Of a stretch of 64,000 bases of DNA, positions 1-8,795 are shown piece by piece. The notes under the pieces were generated by a model. That model was not told the DNA's origin, searched no databases, and worked only from the letters and a program-made list of their open reading frames with translations. Made by a program: the position numbers and the translations under genes. The stretch lies in the NCBI GenBank assembly GCA_023428905.1, contig JAEYWP010000022.1, positions 62,001 through 126,000 on the forward strand, given 5' to 3'. The stretch is from Verrucomicrobiota bacterium (GTDB lineage: Bacteria > Verrucomicrobiota > Verrucomicrobiia > Opitutales > Opitutaceae). The first letter of the stretch is position 1, and every line of letters begins with the position of its first letter.

Positions 1-780
1 ATCAATCTCGCGATCAATGCCCGCGACGCCATGCCCCATGGGGGCAGCCTGGTGCTTGGGACGCGCGTGCGCGAGATCACGGCCGCCGAGGCCACCGCGG
101 ACCTGCGCCCCGGTTTGTATTCAGAATTTAGCGTCGGCGACACCGGCAGCGGCATGACCGACGAGGTGAAGTCGCGCATCTTCCAGCCCTTTTTCACCAC
201 CAAGCCGAAGGGCCGGGGAACCGGGCTCGGGCTTGCCACCTGCTCCGTCGTGGTGAAGCACTACGGCGGCGCGATCCAGTTTGAGAGCGAGGTCGGCCAC
301 GGGACCACCTTCCGGGTCCTGATCCCGCAGGTGCAGCCGCCGGCGATGAACCTCGATTTCAGTTTCGACGACGAGCCGCTCTCCGGTACGGAGACGATCC
401 TGTTGGTCGAGGACGACGAGGCGATCCGCGCGGTCACCGCCGCGATCCTGCGCTCGATGGGTTACCAGGTGCACCCCCTGACCAGCGGGGGCGACGCCCT
501 CGAATTCCTCGCCGGTCCCAACCCCCCGCTGATCGACCTGCTGCTGACCGACATCGTTATGCCCGCGATGAGCGGTCGCGAGCTGGCAGAGCGCCTCCTT
601 CACGAACGGCCTGACCTGCGGATCCTCTTCATGTCGGGATACGTCGACGACCCGATCATCCTCCACGCCGTGCAGGAGGCAGCGATTCCCTTCCTCGAAA
701 AACCCTTCACCCGCGACGGCCTGGCGAAGAAGGTGCGCGAGGCGCTCGACACCCCGCGGCGCGCCGCCACCGGCGCCTGA
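1..780 (+). CDS. hybrid histidine kinase C-terminus: HATPase plus receiver (5' end outside window)
   Basis: The frame is open from base 1, so only the last 259 residues are present. The first residues form the N-box of a GHKL ATPase (NLAINARDAMP). They are followed by the G1 box DTGSGM at about residue 47 and the G2 box GRGTGLGLATC at about 71. A linker leads to a receiver domain starting at ETILLVEDDE, with phospho-acceptor Asp in LLTDIVMP (about residue 184), a Ser in FMSGY and the conserved Lys in EKPF. This is the usual C-terminal half of a PAS/HisKA hybrid sensor kinase. The sensory part and the signal are not visible. It ends 84 bases before the pectinolytic operon and need not be related to it. 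Confidence 0.93.
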   Translation: MNLAINARDAMPHGGSLVLGTRVREITAAEATADLRPGLYSEFSVGDTGSGMTDEVKSRIFQPFFTTKPKGRGTGLGLATCSVVVKHYGGAIQFESEVGHGTTFRVLIPQVQPPAMNLDFSFDDEPLSGTETILLVEDDEAIRAVTAAILRSMGYQVHPLTSGGDALEFLAGPNPPLIDLLLTDIVMPAMSGRELAERLLHERPDLRILFMSGYVDDPIILHAVQEAAIPFLEKPFTRDGLAKKVREALDTPRRAATGA

Positions 781-863
781 CCCGCCCGCCAGGCCCCAGC
801 CCCGGGAAAGCGTAGGCGAATTAAGTCTCGTGTCCGAATTTGGGCCGGTTATTCCCTCGGCCC

Positions 864-2285
864 ATGCCCCCCCAAACCCCCGTTGCACCCCTGCGCGCGG
901 CCCTGGCCGCCCTCGCGCTGGTCGTTTCCGCAGGCTCCCTCCCGGCCGAGGGCCCCTATCGCAACCGCGACAACAAGGACCCGCTGGATTCCGGCGAGCC
1001 CACCTACCCGATCCCCTACCAATTGCCCACGCCGGCGGAGGTGACTGACGTCCTCCACCGCGTCCACCGTTACCTCGACCGCGTAGTCCCGTCCCAGGTC
1101 TACAACCGCAAGACCGGCGCCGCGGTGACCGATCTCTCCACGCCAATTGCGGAGGCGAGGACAACGCGGGGTGAATTCGACTTCAACCCCCTCGCTTACG
1201 AGATGGGCGTGATCCACTCCGGCATGCTCGCGGCCGCACAGGTGACGGGCGACCCGCGCTTTTCCGAGTTCACCCGCCGGCACACCCAGTTCATCGCCGA
1301 CCACCTCGCCTACTTCCGGGCGCAGGAGCAGGCGTTCAAGCTGGGACGGCAAAACAGTTTTCGCGGCATCCTCGAACCGGTCGCCCTCGACGACAGCGGG
1401 TCGATGTGCGCCGCCCTGATCCGCGCCCGACAGGCGGGCGTCGGTCCTGACCTCATGCCGGTGATCCAGACCTGGGCGGACTGGGTCCACCGGGGCCAGT
1501 TTCGCCTGTCCGACGGCACCCTTGCGCGCCAGCGGCCGCAGGCCCAGTCGCTTTGGGCGGACGACTTCTACATGAGCGTCCCCGCCCTGGCGGAGATGGG
1601 CCGCCTGACGGGCAACCGCGCCTATTTCGACGACGCAGTGAAGAACGTCCTGCAGATGTCGCAGTACCTCTTTGTCGCCGACAAGGGCCTCTACACGCAC
1701 GGTTGGAACAGCAACTCGCCGCAGGCGCCGCATTTTTTCTGGGGACGGGCCAATGGCTGGGCGGTGCTCGCCATCTCCGACCTCCTCGACGTCCTGCCCA
1801 AGGATCATCCCGGCTACGAAAAGGTCCTGGCCCAGCACGTGGCGCTCCTGCGCGGGGTTTCCCAGTACCAGTCCGGTCGCGGTCTCTGGCACCAGATGCT
1901 CGACCGCAACGATTCCTACCTGGAGACCTCTGCCACCGCGATGTTCGTGTACGGACTCGCACACGCGATCAACCAGGGTTGGATCAGCCCGACCACCTAC
2001 GGCTCGATCGCCCAGGCTGGCTGGAACGGCCTCCTCACCCGCATCAACGCCGACGGAGGGGTCGAGGGGACATGCGTCGGCACGACCTACGCGAGCGACC
2101 AGGTGTATTATTACAACCGCCCCGTCAGCGTGCACGCAATGCACGGCTACGGCCCCGTTCTTCTCGCCGGCGCAGAAATGGTGAAGCTGCTGCAAAACCC
2201 GCAGTTCGAGATTCAGGTAAAGCTCCGCACCTACCACTATGTGCCCAAAAATGCCGGGCCGCTGAACTACCGCGAACATCCCTGA
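864..2285 (+). CDS. GH88/GH105-type unsaturated rhamnogalacturonyl hydrolase, exported
   Basis: Protein of 473 residues from ATG 864; an upstream TTG at 840 is possible. The N-terminus is a Sec signal peptide (APLRAALAALALVVSAGSLPAEG). The body has the family's alpha/alpha-barrel motifs: LWADDFYMSVPALAEMGRLTG, which carries the catalytic Asp region known from YteR, FFWGRANGWAVLAISDLL, GLWHQMLDRNDSYLETSATAMF and the C-terminal GVEGTCVGTTY segment. The family hydrates the C4-C5 double bond of the unsaturated uronic acid left by pectin lyases, releasing a ketodeoxyuronate. It is first in an operon with the DUF6298 protein and an MFS transporter. Exact substrate (rhamnogalacturonan or homogalacturonan fragments) is inferred from context. 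Confidence 0.9.
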   Translation: MPPQTPVAPLRAALAALALVVSAGSLPAEGPYRNRDNKDPLDSGEPTYPIPYQLPTPAEVTDVLHRVHRYLDRVVPSQVYNRKTGAAVTDLSTPIAEARTTRGEFDFNPLAYEMGVIHSGMLAAAQVTGDPRFSEFTRRHTQFIADHLAYFRAQEQAFKLGRQNSFRGILEPVALDDSGSMCAALIRARQAGVGPDLMPVIQTWADWVHRGQFRLSDGTLARQRPQAQSLWADDFYMSVPALAEMGRLTGNRAYFDDAVKNVLQMSQYLFVADKGLYTHGWNSNSPQAPHFFWGRANGWAVLAISDLLDVLPKDHPGYEKVLAQHVALLRGVSQYQSGRGLWHQMLDRNDSYLETSATAMFVYGLAHAINQGWISPTTYGSIAQAGWNGLLTRINADGGVEGTCVGTTYASDQVYYYNRPVSVHAMHGYGPVLLAGAEMVKLLQNPQFEIQVKLRTYHYVPKNAGPLNYREHP

Positions 2286-2312
2286 CCGCCCGCCGGGGCG
2301 CACTCCTCCGCC

Positions 2313-5261
2313 ATGCTACGCCCCCTCCTTCTCGCGCTCGCCGCCCTGCTCTCCCCCGCGCTTCCGGCCGCGGTCAGCGCCGACCTCACCGGCGACATCG
2401 ACTATTCGCACGCCGGCTACGGCGGCGGCGGCGTTCCCCTGCCGGACGTCCCCGCCCGTATCCAAGCGGAACCGACAGGAGGTGACGACACGCTCGCCCT
2501 CCAGGGCGCGCTCGACGCCGCGGCGCGCCTGCCCGTGGGCGAGGACGGGTTCCGCGGCGCGGTGGTCCTCCGGCCGGGAACCTTCCAGGTCTCCGGCACG
2601 CTGGTCCTCCGCGCCTCCGGCATCGTCCTTCGGGGCGAGGGCGCGACCCTCGTGGCCACCGGCAACCGCCGCCGAACCCTCCTCGCGGTGCAAGGAGCGG
2701 AGCGGGCCCGTAGCGTCGGTGCTCCCGTTGCCCTGGTGGGAGATGTGCCGGCCGGCGCGTTTCGGGTGCCGGTGGCGGACACCCGCGGCTTTACGGTGGG
2801 CCAGCGCGTCCTCGTGCGACGTCCCAGCACCGCGGCCTGGATCCGGTTCCTGGGGATGGATCAGTTCACCGGCAGCTTCAAGGACCAGCGGCTCGACTGG
2901 AGGCCCGGCAGCCGCGACATCGAGTGGGAGCGCCGCATCATCGCGATCGACCCGTCCAAACAAACGCTCTCCCTGGACGCCCCGCTCACCACCGCCCTCG
3001 ATGCGTCGTGGGGCGGCGGCACCGTGCATGCCCTCGACTGGCCGGACCGGTTGACCCACGTCGGCGTGGAAAACCTGCGCTGCGTCAGCGCCTTCGACCC
3101 GCTGCTGCCGGCCGACGAGGAGCACGCCTGGATCTGCATCTCCCTGGACCAGGTTGAAGATGCCTGGGTGCGGGACGTGACCGCCACACATTTTGCCGGC
3201 GCCGCCGTCTGGGTCGGGCGCGGGGCGCGCGCCATCACCGTTGCGGACGTACGCAGCGAGAAACCCGTCTCCGAGAATGCCGGCTGGCGTCGCCACGCCT
3301 TCTACACCCGGGGCCAGCAGGTGCTTTTCCTGCGGTGCGTGGCGGAGGATGCCCGCGAGGCGTTCGTCGCCGGTCATGCCGCGGCCGGTCCCACCGTTTT
3401 CCTCGATTGCACCGCACCGCGCGCACTGGCCGACAGCGGCGGCACTGAAAGCTGGGCCTCCGGAGTGCTCTTCGATCACGTCCAGGTGGACGGCGCCCGG
3501 CTGGTGCTGGGTCATGTCGGTGAGCGCGGCCAGGGCGCCGGTTGGAACACTGCCAACAGCCTCGCCTGGTATTGCCAGGCCAATGACATCCAGGTCGCGT
3601 CTCCTCCGGGCGCGGGCAACCGGCGGGTCGATGCGCCGCGCGGCGAGAGCGCCACCACCGACGTATCCGCGTCGCACTACCGGAGGCAGCTGGCCGTCCG
3701 TCGGGGAGAGCGCGGGCTGCGTGCCCTGGCTTCCTCCGCGCCGCGGCCTCCCGCGGCCACCGTGGCAGCGGCGGCCGCGGCGGCCGCGCCGCAGACTGCA
3801 GTCGCCCGTACCCTCACCGTGCAGGGAGGCCAGCTCCTCCTGGATGGGGAGGCGGTCCTGGGCACGGCGAGCAGCAACGCGTGGTGGAAGGGGCAGACCG
3901 TACCGGTGCGCGCCGCCGAGCTCGGTTATCATCCCGCGCGCTGGGTGCCCGGCCTGGTGGGTCCGGGCCTGACGGAAGACCTCGCCGAACGGGCGGAGTC
4001 TCTGATCGCGCACGACGCACGTCTGGTGCAGGTCTGGCCCGGTCTCTGGTATGACCGCCGTCGCGACGACCACCGCACGCTCGAACGTGCGGACGCGGAA
4101 GCGTGGGCCCCGTTCTACGAGATGCCCTGGGCGCGCAGCGGAAACGGCCGGGCCGCGGACGGCCTCAGCAAATATGACCTGACGCGGTTCAATTCCTGGT
4201 ACTTCGCCCGTCTGAAAGGATTTGCCGCTGAACTGGGCGCGCGCGGCGGAGTGCTGTACCACCACCTCTACAACCACCACAACCTGGTCGAAGCGGCGGC
4301 GCATTGGACCGACTTCCCCTGGCGGTCGGCGAACTGCCTGCAGGATACAGGCTTCGCCGAACCTCCGCCGTACACCGAGGAGGGCAAACGCATCGGGATT
4401 GTCGCCGAGTTTTACGACATCACCCACCCCGTCCGCCGCACCCTCCACCGCCTCTACATCCGGCAGTGCCTGGACGCCTTCCAGGATACGCCCAACGTGA
4501 TTCACACCGCCGGCTTCCAGTTCGCCGGCCCCCTCCGTTTTCAGCAGTTCTTCCTGGATACGGTGGATGAGTGGCAGCGGGAACGCGGCAGGCGCGTGGT
4601 GGTGGCCCTCAACACCAGCAAGGCAATCACGGACGCGATCCTGGACGATCCGACGCGGGCCGCCCTCGTCTCCGTGGTTGACCAGCGTTATTGGCAATAC
4701 CTCACCAACGGGGAGCTCTTCGCACCGCACTCCGACGGCGCCCAGGCCTTCCGCGAGCAACGCGTGGCCGCCTTTGGCAAGGACCGGGTCCCGGTCGGCA
4801 GCCCCGAGGGTGTTTACCGCCAGGTGGCCGAATACCGGGACCGTTTCCCCGAAAAGGTCGTGATCTGTGGTCATGCCGGGAAGGGTCCGATGCCCGTGCT
4901 GATGGCCGGCGGTTATCCCCTGCTCGCCGACTACGCGGCGGCGCAGCCGCTCAAGCCGGAGCGGGACGACCCGGCGCTCTTTGCCTTCCTCCGGCGGGAG
5001 CACGGCCGCACCTGGGCGCAGCTGCGCCGGCTGAAGGACGCGCCCACCGGACTCTGGGCCCTCACCGGGGCGGGTCACTGGCTCCTGTACTCGGAAACAG
5101 GTGACGCGCTGCCCAAGCCGGCACCGCTGCTCGGCCGCGGCGCGCGCGGCAGCTGGTTCAATCCCGCCGACGGCACCACCCGGCCGCTGGTCTGGACCAC
5201 CGCCAGCCAGCTCACCAAGCCCAGCGCCGGCCCCTGGCTTCTCTCCCTGCACGAAGAGTGA
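2313..5261 (+). CDS. exported pectate-lyase-superfamily/DUF6298 two-domain protein
   Basis: Protein of 982 residues with an N-terminal signal peptide (MLRPLLLALAALLSPALPAAVSA). Residues about 40-450 look like a right-handed parallel beta-helix of the pectate-lyase superfamily, opening with a DDTLALQGALDAA segment. An Ala-rich linker near 485-500 leads to a second domain (about 500-982) that I recognise as DUF6298-like. That half is rich in aromatic and His residues (YHHLYNHHNL) and resembles a TIM-barrel hydrolase. It starts 27 bases after the GH105-type gene and its stop overlaps a possible GTG of the next gene, so the three are probably co-transcribed. A role in extracellular or periplasmic pectin breakdown is inferred; no catalytic residue can be assigned with confidence. 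Confidence 0.75.
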   Translation: MLRPLLLALAALLSPALPAAVSADLTGDIDYSHAGYGGGGVPLPDVPARIQAEPTGGDDTLALQGALDAAARLPVGEDGFRGAVVLRPGTFQVSGTLVLRASGIVLRGEGATLVATGNRRRTLLAVQGAERARSVGAPVALVGDVPAGAFRVPVADTRGFTVGQRVLVRRPSTAAWIRFLGMDQFTGSFKDQRLDWRPGSRDIEWERRIIAIDPSKQTLSLDAPLTTALDASWGGGTVHALDWPDRLTHVGVENLRCVSAFDPLLPADEEHAWICISLDQVEDAWVRDVTATHFAGAAVWVGRGARAITVADVRSEKPVSENAGWRRHAFYTRGQQVLFLRCVAEDAREAFVAGHAAAGPTVFLDCTAPRALADSGGTESWASGVLFDHVQVDGARLVLGHVGERGQGAGWNTANSLAWYCQANDIQVASPPGAGNRRVDAPRGESATTDVSASHYRRQLAVRRGERGLRALASSAPRPPAATVAAAAAAAAPQTAVARTLTVQGGQLLLDGEAVLGTASSNAWWKGQTVPVRAAELGYHPARWVPGLVGPGLTEDLAERAESLIAHDARLVQVWPGLWYDRRRDDHRTLERADAEAWAPFYEMPWARSGNGRAADGLSKYDLTRFNSWYFARLKGFAAELGARGGVLYHHLYNHHNLVEAAAHWTDFPWRSANCLQDTGFAEPPPYTEEGKRIGIVAEFYDITHPVRRTLHRLYIRQCLDAFQDTPNVIHTAGFQFAGPLRFQQFFLDTVDEWQRERGRRVVVALNTSKAITDAILDDPTRAALVSVVDQRYWQYLTNGELFAPHSDGAQAFREQRVAAFGKDRVPVGSPEGVYRQVAEYRDRFPEKVVICGHAGKGPMPVLMAGGYPLLADYAAAQPLKPERDDPALFAFLRREHGRTWAQLRRLKDAPTGLWALTGAGHWLLYSETGDALPKPAPLLGRGARGSWFNPADGTTRPLVWTTASQLTKPSAGPWLLSLHEE

Positions 5262-5290
5262 CGGCCCTTTCCACCCTCGCCACCCGCCGC

Positions 5291-6589
5291 ATGAACAACG
5301 CCACGTCGCAGACTGCGCCCTCCTCGCGCTACAAATGGGCGGTGGTGGGGATGTTGTGGTTTGTCTGCTTTTTCAACTACGCCGACCGCCAGGCGATCTA
5401 CGCGGTCTTCCCGAAGCTGAAGGAGGAATTTGGCTTTGATGCGGTCGAGCTGGGTCTGATCGGGTCGGCCTTCATGTGGGTCTATGCCTTCGGGTCACCG
5501 GTAGCCGGATACATTGCGGACCGTTTTTCCCGCAAACACCTCATCCTTGGCGGGTGCCTGTTCTGGAGCGCGGTCACGGTCGCAACCGCCTGGTGCAGCA
5601 AGCTCTGGCACTTCGTCACCGTGCGCGCCCTGGAAGGGCTGGGAGAGACGTTTTATTTCCCCGCCTCCATGTCGCTGCTGGGCGACTACCACGGCCGCGG
5701 TTCGCGCTCGCGGGCATTCAGCCTGCACCAGTCCAGCGTGTATGCGGGGACCATCGGAGGCGGGTGGCTCGGGGGCTGGTTCGCCGAACACCATGGCTGG
5801 CGCGGGGGATTCATCGCCTTTGGAGCGGCCGGCATGGTGCTCGCGTTGGTCCTGTATCGCTACCTTCGCGATCGGCCGCGAGGGGCAGCCGATGCTCCCG
5901 CGGAGCCGGCGGCGGCTGCGGCAACGCCCGTCGGCCGGCCTCCTGGCGCGATGGAGACCCTACGGTTGATGGCCTCAAAACCGACGATCTGGCTGCTGCT
6001 CGGCGCGTTTATGTCGGCCAACTTTGTCGCCACCATTTTTCTGACCTGGACCCCGTATTTCCTGGTGGAGAAGTTTCACTTCCGCCTCACCTCCGCCGGC
6101 CTCTCCGGCAGTGTCTTCATTCACCTCGCAAGCGCGCTCGCCGTACCGGTCGCAGGACTGCTGGCAGATCGCTGGGCGGCGCGCCACCCTGGCGGCCGGA
6201 TGGCGGTGCAGGCGGTCGGACTCCTCGTGGGCGCCCTTTTTGTGGCCGGTGTGGCGCTGACCCGCGATGTGACCACGTTGCTGGTGGCGATGGCCTGCTT
6301 CGGCGTCTGCAAGGGCTTCTACGACTCGAATATCTTCGCCTCCGTCTACGACGTGATCGAGCCGCGCGCACGGGCGAGCGCCGCAGGCCTGATGAACATG
6401 ATCGGCTGGGGCGGCGGCGCGCTCGGCCCGCTTTTTGTGGGCTACGCCACGCAGCACGGGCGCCATGCCGACCCCATGGCCAACATGTCTGAAGCGATCG
6501 CCGCCGGCGCTGTGATCTACGTGGTGGGCGCCGTGCTGCTCTTCCTCGCAGCCTTTGTTTTCGCCCGGCGGGACGTGCTCGCTGCCTGA
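5291..6589 (+). CDS. MFS transporter, hexuronate/ACS (ExuT-like) family
   Basis: Protein of 432 residues from ATG 5291; GTG 5258 overlapping the previous stop would add 11 residues. It has about 12 hydrophobic segments. The first is followed by NYADRQAIYAVFPKLKEEFG, close to the NYIDR motif typical of anion:cation symporter MFS proteins that carry hexuronates. The loop between TM2 and TM3 has the MFS signature GYIADRFSRKHLI. A charged Ala/Pro-rich loop separates the two six-helix halves. As third gene of the operon it probably imports the uronate or ketodeoxyuronate product of the GH105-type hydrolase. The substrate is inferred from family and context. Confidence 0.88.
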   Translation: MNNATSQTAPSSRYKWAVVGMLWFVCFFNYADRQAIYAVFPKLKEEFGFDAVELGLIGSAFMWVYAFGSPVAGYIADRFSRKHLILGGCLFWSAVTVATAWCSKLWHFVTVRALEGLGETFYFPASMSLLGDYHGRGSRSRAFSLHQSSVYAGTIGGGWLGGWFAEHHGWRGGFIAFGAAGMVLALVLYRYLRDRPRGAADAPAEPAAAAATPVGRPPGAMETLRLMASKPTIWLLLGAFMSANFVATIFLTWTPYFLVEKFHFRLTSAGLSGSVFIHLASALAVPVAGLLADRWAARHPGGRMAVQAVGLLVGALFVAGVALTRDVTTLLVAMACFGVCKGFYDSNIFASVYDVIEPRARASAAGLMNMIGWGGGALGPLFVGYATQHGRHADPMANMSEAIAAGAVIYVVGAVLLFLAAFVFARRDVLAA

Positions 6590-6751
6590 ACCCGCGTGTT
6601 TCCCGCGGAGGGCGGCGCGCATCACCGGAGAATTCCCCGACCGCTGTCGGAAAAATCTCCCCGTTGTCCTCCGGAACACTGCAGGAAAGACAGGTGCACC
6701 CGGTTGGCGTAAGCTGGTGGGCGCTCTCGGAACACCAGCCTGCTTCTCCCC

Positions 6752-7564
6752 ATGATCACCTCGCGCCGTCTCAAAACCCTACGGTGGTACGCCCGCCGTC
6801 CGCTGCTCTGGAAACAGTTCTTTCGCTTCGTTCGGGAAAAGAGCAGTGGTCCGTCCTCCGAGCAGGACGTGCAGGCGACCCGCGCTGCGGCGCGCGCGTG
6901 GTGTGCGGAGGTGGCGGTGCCCATCGACGTCGCCATCGAACGCATCACGGGGCAGTCGGGGGTGTTGTCGCTGGCCGAGCTTCATCCCGACGAGGTCGCG
7001 CACGGCGCCCGGCTGCAGACGGACTGCCCGGTCAAGATGGGCAGCGGCGTCAACATCGACCTCCTCTACACCCTCGCCGAGGCCATCGCCTGCACGCGCG
7101 CGGTCGAAACGGGCGTCGCCTTCGGGTGGTCGTCCTTCGCCCTCCTCGAGTCCGTTTCCCGGCGCGAGGGTCGGCTGATCAGCACGGACATGCCGTATCC
7201 TCTCCGCGATAACGACGCCTTTGTCGGCTGTGTCGTGCCCGAACGGCTTCGTCGCTTCTGGACCCTCCTGCGCATGCCCGATCGCGACGGGCTCCCCGGG
7301 GCGCTCCGCCGCCTGCGGCCCCTCGACCTGGCGCATTACGACAGCGACAAAAGCGTCGAAGGACGCAACTGGGCTTACCCGCGCTTGTGGGAGGCGCTGC
7401 GACCCGGCGGCGTTTTTGTGACCGACGACGTGCAGGACAACCTGGCGTTCCGCGACTTCGCCGCTGCGGTTGGCTGCGCTCCCGTGGTCGCTGCGATCCC
7501 GGAGCGGGGAGATTTCAAATACAGCGGCATCCTGATAAAACCGCGCCACCCGGCCGTGTCATGA
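6752..7564 (+). CDS. class I SAM-dependent methyltransferase (Methyltransf_24-like)
   Basis: Protein of 270 residues. The central part has a Rossmann methyltransferase arrangement: AVETGVAFGWSSFALL resembles motif I, RLISTDMPYP follows with an acidic residue after beta-2, and WEALRPGGVFVTDDVQDN is the typical post-motif. The N-terminus is basic and amphipathic with no signal peptide. Its stop overlaps the start of the GT8 gene (ATGA), indicating translational coupling, so it may modify the same glycan. The substrate is unknown. Confidence 0.8.
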   Translation: MITSRRLKTLRWYARRPLLWKQFFRFVREKSSGPSSEQDVQATRAAARAWCAEVAVPIDVAIERITGQSGVLSLAELHPDEVAHGARLQTDCPVKMGSGVNIDLLYTLAEAIACTRAVETGVAFGWSSFALLESVSRREGRLISTDMPYPLRDNDAFVGCVVPERLRRFWTLLRMPDRDGLPGALRRLRPLDLAHYDSDKSVEGRNWAYPRLWEALRPGGVFVTDDVQDNLAFRDFAAAVGCAPVVAAIPERGDFKYSGILIKPRHPAVS

Positions 7565-8646
7565 AACCGAGTGCACCCCACACCAGCCGGGTGTCCGTGC
7601 CGGTCGCCCACGACGTGCCCGCGGATACGCCCTATCCCGATGAGGCCGTGCACGTGGCCTTTTGCTGCGACGCCGCGTATGCGACGCCCATGGTCGTCGC
7701 CGTCCAATCCGTCCTGCGCCACGCCCGGGCACCGGAGAACCTGGTCTTCTGGATTGGAACCACCGCCGAAGACCTGCCCCATGCCCTGGCGGTGCGAGAG
7801 GTGATCCAGCGGGCGAACGCTCGCCTGCACGTGCGGCTGCTGACGTCGGTCCTGCACCGCCTTCAGCACGCCCCGGTGCGGGGGCACCTCAGCAGTGCGG
7901 CCTATTTTCGGCTCTTCCTGACCGAGCTGCTGCCCGCGGCGCTGTCCCGCGTGATTTATCTCGATTCCGACGTCATCGTCTGCCGCCCGATCGAGGAGCT
8001 GTGGTGGACGCCCCTCGATGGGAAACCGATGGCAGGCGTGCTTAAGCCGCGCGCGACGGAGGCGATCGAGGTCGGCCTGCAGTCCGAGGCCGACTACTTC
8101 AACTCGGGTGTGATGCTGATCGATCTCGATGCCTGGCGCCGGCTCGACGTCAGCCGGCGCGCCCTGGACTTCGTACAGCACCACCCCGGACGTATCCACG
8201 GGCACGATCAACCGGCGCTGAACCACGTCTTCGCCGGTGCCTGGAAGCGGTTGGATTTCCGCTGGAACCAGCAGTTCAAATTCTTCGTGCATACCGCCGG
8301 CTACCTCGGCGTCCCCGCCTCCGCCCTGCGTGAGCTTCGCACGCGCCCGTTTATCATTCACTACACCACCGGGTCAAAGCCGTGGCACTACAGCAACGAC
8401 CACCCCCTTCAGCGGCGTTATTTCGAGGTGCTGGACGAGACCGCCTTCGCCGGATGGCGGCCGCGCCCGCGAACCCTGCGCGAGCGGCTCCGCCGCACCT
8501 TGACCGGGTGGATCCCCCATTACCTCCGGCCGCAGGTCGTGCGAAATGTCCTCCGACCGAAGTACCGCCGTCTGCTCGCCCGCCTTCGCGGGGATCCGCC
8601 CGCAGGCGCGGCCGGGCCTTCACACCCCTGCCCGCACGTCGTCTAG
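7561..8646 (+). CDS. family 8 (GT8) glycosyltransferase
   Basis: Protein of 361 residues starting at ATG 7561, which overlaps the methyltransferase stop by four bases. The core has AVHVAFCCDAAYATPMVVAV, the DxD-type metal/nucleotide-sugar motif in VIYLDSDVIV, the YFNSGVMLIDLDAWR segment, and HDQPALNHVF followed by FIIHYTTGSKPWHY. These are all characteristic of GT8 enzymes (LgtC/glycogenin-like retaining galactosyl- or glucosyltransferases). The basic C-terminal tail (about 310-361) could associate with the membrane. Donor and acceptor are not predictable from sequence alone. Confidence 0.92.
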   Translation: MKPSAPHTSRVSVPVAHDVPADTPYPDEAVHVAFCCDAAYATPMVVAVQSVLRHARAPENLVFWIGTTAEDLPHALAVREVIQRANARLHVRLLTSVLHRLQHAPVRGHLSSAAYFRLFLTELLPAALSRVIYLDSDVIVCRPIEELWWTPLDGKPMAGVLKPRATEAIEVGLQSEADYFNSGVMLIDLDAWRRLDVSRRALDFVQHHPGRIHGHDQPALNHVFAGAWKRLDFRWNQQFKFFVHTAGYLGVPASALRELRTRPFIIHYTTGSKPWHYSNDHPLQRRYFEVLDETAFAGWRPRPRTLRERLRRTLTGWIPHYLRPQVVRNVLRPKYRRLLARLRGDPPAGAAGPSHPCPHVV

Positions 8647-8795
8647 AGCGGGCAGGGAATTCCACACGGCTCTCCCACGCGGGTATCGGGGATTTGCCGG
8701 GGAAAAAAGCCGCTCCTCTCCAAACGTGAAACTCCCTGACCCTCGCTCCTTTGCCGGCGCGAGAACTGCCGCGGGCCTCCGCTGTCGGGCCGGGA

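Noticed and set aside
2316..5252. Long minus-strand open frame antisense to the DUF6298 protein
   Set aside because: Composition bias only; the plus strand has signal peptide and domain motifs.
6637..6660. CCGACCGCTGTCGG hairpin followed by AAAAA before the methyltransferase gene
   Set aside because: No T-run on the plus strand and no gene on the minus strand to terminate; motif resemblance to the CGGACAG sites is too weak.
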